From contig CAJXNE010000054.1 in the NCBI GenBank assembly GCA_913056285.1, positions 1 to 11,185 on the forward strand: a stretch of 11,185 bases of DNA, in the 5' to 3' direction. Under the pieces are notes generated by a model. It searched no databases. It was not told the origin of the DNA and worked only from the letters and a program-made list of their open reading frames with translations. Shown piece by piece: positions 8,662 to 11,185 of this stretch. Position 1 is the first letter of the stretch. Every line of letters starts with the position of its first letter. Source of the stretch: an uncultured Zetaproteobacteria bacterium (GTDB taxonomy: Bacteria > Pseudomonadota > Zetaproteobacteria > Mariprofundales > Mariprofundaceae). Position numbers and translations under genes: made by a program.

Positions 8662-8688
8662 AGCGCCGAAGTATACGAAGGAAGCGCC
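8662..8688 (-). promoter_or_regulatory. Possible ppa promoter flanked by AGCGCC repeats
   Basis: On the - strand TATACT (complement of 8670-8675) is a good -10 match about 50 nt before the ppa start codon. I see no convincing -35 box at the right spacing. Two copies of AGCGCC (+ strand 8662-8667 and 8683-8688) flank it, 21 nt apart, which is about two helical turns. This could mark an activator or repressor site, or be chance. The call rests on hexamer matching only. Confidence 0.3.
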
Positions 8689-8708
8689 TTGTTCACGTAT
8701 ATTTCTAA

Positions 8709-10775
8709 TCAGGGCGCAGGTCCCCAGTGATCCAGAGCGATTTCATAAATCATTACAGGCTTGTCTTTGCCTTTCACTTTCACATGTTCGAGCGGGTTGA
8801 TATGGATCTGTTCGAAGCTGCCCTGCGGCAATGAAATCGAGAATGTCCCACCGTCACCTTCGCTCAGAGAGGGTTTGATCTTTTCATAAGTGAATTCCGT
8901 GATGATGAGGTAATCATGATAATTACGCGTTAGCGCTTCCACCCGGGCGCCCAGATTCACAGTGTCGCCAATAATGGTGTAATCCATCTTCTTGCCTTCA
9001 CAACCAATATTGCCGACCACCACATCGCCGGAGTTCAACCCCACGCCGATATTCAGTGGTTCCAGATCCCTGCTGATCCAGTCAGCCTTCATTTCAACAA
9101 TCTTGTTCATCATGCCCAGACAGCAGCAAAATGCCAGTATAGCATGATCCTTTTGCGGTACCGGTGCACCCCAAAAAGCCATAATTTCATCGCCAACGAA
9201 TTTATCCAGCGTACCATCCCATGCGAAAATCACATCTGTCATTTCAGACAGGAACTCATTCAATGATGAAATGACTTCATGTGGTGTTCTGGATTCACAA
9301 AAAGTGGTGAAGCTGCGTACATCGGAAAACATCACCGTCACTTCCATACTCTTGCCGCCAAGCAGTGCCAGTTCCGGGTGCTCAAGCAATTGATCTACCA
9401 CCTTCTTGGTCGTATAGGATGAAAACATATGGCGAATTTTCCGTGCTTTGAGTTCCTCGGTAAAAAAACGATAGGCCATCATGCTGCTGTATAGCAGTAA
9501 AATAGTGAGTCCCGGAACCATCAAATCAACCCACAGGCGTTGATAGACAAACAGATATTGCGTACCCGCTACGTACAGGGACAGCAGCATCAGCGACCAG
9601 AATGCACCCACCCATGCCTGTGTGGCAGGCAAGATGAATACCAGAAACAGTGCGGCAACAATGATGAAACTGGCAGATAAAGCCTTGACCAGTTCTGCTC
9701 GCACCATGAAATTATTATGGAGAATATTTTCGACTACGGCTGCCTGTTTCTCAATGCCAGACACGCGGGAGTATGGCGTTACATGGATATCGGTGGTGCC
9801 CAGCGCTGTCATCCCGAGCATGGCGATTTTGCCCTTCAAGGCATCTGTCTTTCCCTGCAGAATATCCAGCGCCGAAACGGTTTGAAATGTTCGGGCCGGG
9901 CCGGGGAAATTAATCAGCACGCGTCCGGTTGCATCGGTCGGGATCACCTCATTCCCCAAGGTCACCGCACTGCCTGCCAGCAATTGCATTTGCTGCTTAT
10001 CCAGGCCCATATATTCGCGGGCTATTTCCATCCCGAAAGAGGGCAGATACAAGATGTCATCATCCTTACCCATTTTGACATACAATGGTTCCTTCCGAAT
10101 AGCGCCATCCTGATCATAGTAAGTAAATACCTCGCCGAGACTGGCAACACCATCGAGAATGTCGTCCACCGGCAGCAGGGCGCGCTTGGCCAGAATGGGA
10201 AGCTGATAACTTTCCTCTTTTACCCGCATAAAGGAAAAATCGAACAGCGCATCAGGTAATTCTTCCGCAGCCTGTGTGCCAGGATCTACAATCAGGGCGA
10301 GCGCCAACACGGCATGGCCATAATCCATCAACACTTGTCCGAGATGTTTATCGGGCGAACCGGGATCCATGCTTGCGATCATGCCTTTCAGATCATCATC
10401 CAACACATTTTTTTTCGCCAGTTCGTTTTGAACCTGCTTCATAGAACGATTCAGAGGTGAGATTTCAGGTTCACTGAAAATCACATCCACGCCGATAACT
10501 GCGGGTTTCTGATCGGCCATTTTCTGCAATAAATCAGCCAATATCGCACGCGGCCATGGCCAGCGCCCAATCGCTTTCAGGCTTTTCTCATCAATGCCGA
10601 CCACCACAATTTCATCACCCGGATTCCGCTCGCCACGCATTAGAAAACGGAAATCGTAGGTTTTACTTTCCAGAAACTGGACGATTAACGGCGGCTTGAA
10701 AACAACATAGCAGGCAGGCGCGACGATCAGTAGTGCAATCAGCCAATATATCCCGTGTGATTTTCTAGTTGAAAT
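8709..10775 (-). CDS. CHASE2-domain class III adenylate cyclase, apparent AUU start
   Basis: A membrane sensor that makes cAMP from ATP. From the proposed AUU start (688 aa): cytoplasmic N-terminus with R4/K5, first membrane helix about 10-26, extracytoplasmic CHASE2 sensor about 30-365, three more helices (about 366-383, 387-407, 416-436), then a cytoplasmic cyclase domain about 475-665. The catalytic set is complete: metal aspartates D485 (FSDVRSF) and D529 (VGDEIMAF), adenine-selecting K525 and D598 (MDYTIIGD), and N607/R611 for the transition state. K and D at the selectivity positions favour ATP over GTP. The first conventional start, ATG at 10640, would delete helix 1 and CHASE2's opening strand. 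The frame stays open upstream to a TGA at 10799-10797 with no ATG, GTG or TTG; AUU at 10775 follows AGGAGG. CHASE2's ligand is unknown. ppa follows after 90 nt. Confidence 0.93.
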   Translation of the reverse strand: MSTRKSHGIYWLIALLIVAPACYVVFKPPLIVQFLESKTYDFRFLMRGERNPGDEIVVVGIDEKSLKAIGRWPWPRAILADLLQKMADQKPAVIGVDVIFSEPEISPLNRSMKQVQNELAKKNVLDDDLKGMIASMDPGSPDKHLGQVLMDYGHAVLALALIVDPGTQAAEELPDALFDFSFMRVKEESYQLPILAKRALLPVDDILDGVASLGEVFTYYDQDGAIRKEPLYVKMGKDDDILYLPSFGMEIAREYMGLDKQQMQLLAGSAVTLGNEVIPTDATGRVLINFPGPARTFQTVSALDILQGKTDALKGKIAMLGMTALGTTDIHVTPYSRVSGIEKQAAVVENILHNNFMVRAELVKALSASFIIVAALFLVFILPATQAWVGAFWSLMLLSLYVAGTQYLFVYQRLWVDLMVPGLTILLLYSSMMAYRFFTEELKARKIRHMFSSYTTKKVVDQLLEHPELALLGGKSMEVTVMFSDVRSFTTFCESRTPHEVISSLNEFLSEMTDVIFAWDGTLDKFVGDEIMAFWGAPVPQKDHAILAFCCCLGMMNKIVEMKADWISRDLEPLNIGVGLNSGDVVVGNIGCEGKKMDYTIIGDTVNLGARVEALTRNYHDYLIITEFTYEKIKPSLSEGDGGTFSISLPQGSFEQIHINPLEHVKVKGKDKPVMIYEIALDHWGPAP

Positions 10776-10787
10776 CTGCTTCCTCCT
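10773..10787 (-). promoter_or_regulatory. Perfect Shine-Dalgarno set before an ATT codon
   Basis: On the - strand AGGAGG (complement of 10782-10787) is followed by six bases and then ATT (10775-10773), in frame with the cyclase. It is the strongest ribosome site in the window, and no ATG, GTG or TTG in any frame lies at usable spacing from it. AUU starts are rare but established; E. coli infC is the classic case, where AUU makes the message sensitive to initiation factor 3. Confidence 0.65.
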
Positions 10788-10868
10788 TTTTTCCAGTCAG
10801 AGTTGTGCTTCCAAGTTCCTGGCAAGAAGGCACAGTACTGATGCCCCAAGCACTAAGAGCATTTTCTG

Positions 10869-11185
10869 CTATTGCTTGATAGCTATACTAATGGATCTTC
10901 CGGGATCTTCAGTCAAAAATACATTGCCATTTTGAGATGCGAATCCAGAAAAAGTTGCGCCCGTCGAATCTGTTAATGCAATAGCGCCATTAGCTCCTGC
11001 AGTTAAAGTGGTAGCTGGATCAATTAGAAACTGGCAGTTAGATTGAACAGGAGGAGTGCCAACTCCGCACACCAAGCCATTATCAATCACACTGCCATGA
11101 GTCTGATTCAGCAAACCATTCGCATCGGTGCTCTCCACCCCCACTTCCCCGCGCATTGCAAACAGGGGGACTGTCTCGGATGGTG
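10869..11185 (-). CDS. C-terminal end of unrecognised protein, possibly FecR-like
   Basis: The frame is open from the right edge to a TAG at 10871-10869, giving at least 105 residues. The ATG at 11156 is probably internal, because in-frame sequence reading ETVPLFAMRGEVGV continues upstream of it. The fragment is rich in Gly, Thr, Asn and Ala, has two cysteines (in LVCGV and SNCQF), no membrane helix, and a beta-rich look typical of an exported or surface protein. The MRGEVGVES and later TLTAGANG stretches are faintly like the end of FecR-type periplasmic domains, and FecR-domain proteins often sit beside CHASE2 cyclases. That identification is weak. The cyclase start lies 93 nt downstream on the same strand, so the two may be cotranscribed; I see no terminator between them. 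Confidence 0.55.
   Translation of the reverse strand, partial: PSETVPLFAMRGEVGVESTDANGLLNQTHGSVIDNGLVCGVGTPPVQSNCQFLIDPATTLTAGANGAIALTDSTGATFSGFASQNGNVFLTEDPGRSISIAIKQ

Noticed and set aside
10868..10883. Small hairpin GCTAT/ATAGC at the end of the right-edge gene as a terminator
   Set aside because: Only 5 bp, no following T run on the - strand, and it overlaps the last codons.

Overview
The window (about 11.2 kb, moderate GC) reads like ordinary chromosome from a Gram-negative, proteobacteria-like organism. The DNA polymerase I matches the E. coli enzyme almost residue for residue in spacing, and all genes share similar codon use. A zetaproteobacterial or gammaproteobacterial source is plausible, but this is a guess from overall character and no marker here proves it. 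I see no phage, IS element, CRISPR array, tRNA or rRNA.

Layout. Positions 1-5846 are read on the + strand: a large SNF2-type helicase whose N-terminus lies off the left edge, then polA after a 35-nt gap. Positions 6004-11185 are read on the - strand. In transcription order these are the C-terminal end of an unrecognised protein (possibly FecR-like), a CHASE2-domain adenylate cyclase, a soluble family I inorganic pyrophosphatase (ppa), and a membrane ion-pumping pyrophosphatase (hppA). polA and hppA converge on a 157-nt gap that holds a degenerate inverted repeat built of 8-nt units.

How the genes fit together. The helicase and polA are both DNA-maintenance genes and probably share a transcript. 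On the - strand the cyclase releases pyrophosphate when it makes cAMP. Ppa hydrolyses pyrophosphate to phosphate, and HppA uses the same hydrolysis to pump Na+ and/or H+. The link between cyclase and pyrophosphatases is inferred from neighbourhood and may be coincidence.

Two points deserve attention. First, the cyclase appears to start at an AUU codon (10775) set six bases after a perfect AGGAGG. The only conventional start, at 10640, would remove its first membrane helix and reverse its topology. Second, the 80-nt ppa-hppA gap holds a strong intrinsic terminator whose 5' arm can instead pair with an upstream segment, which is the layout of an attenuator.
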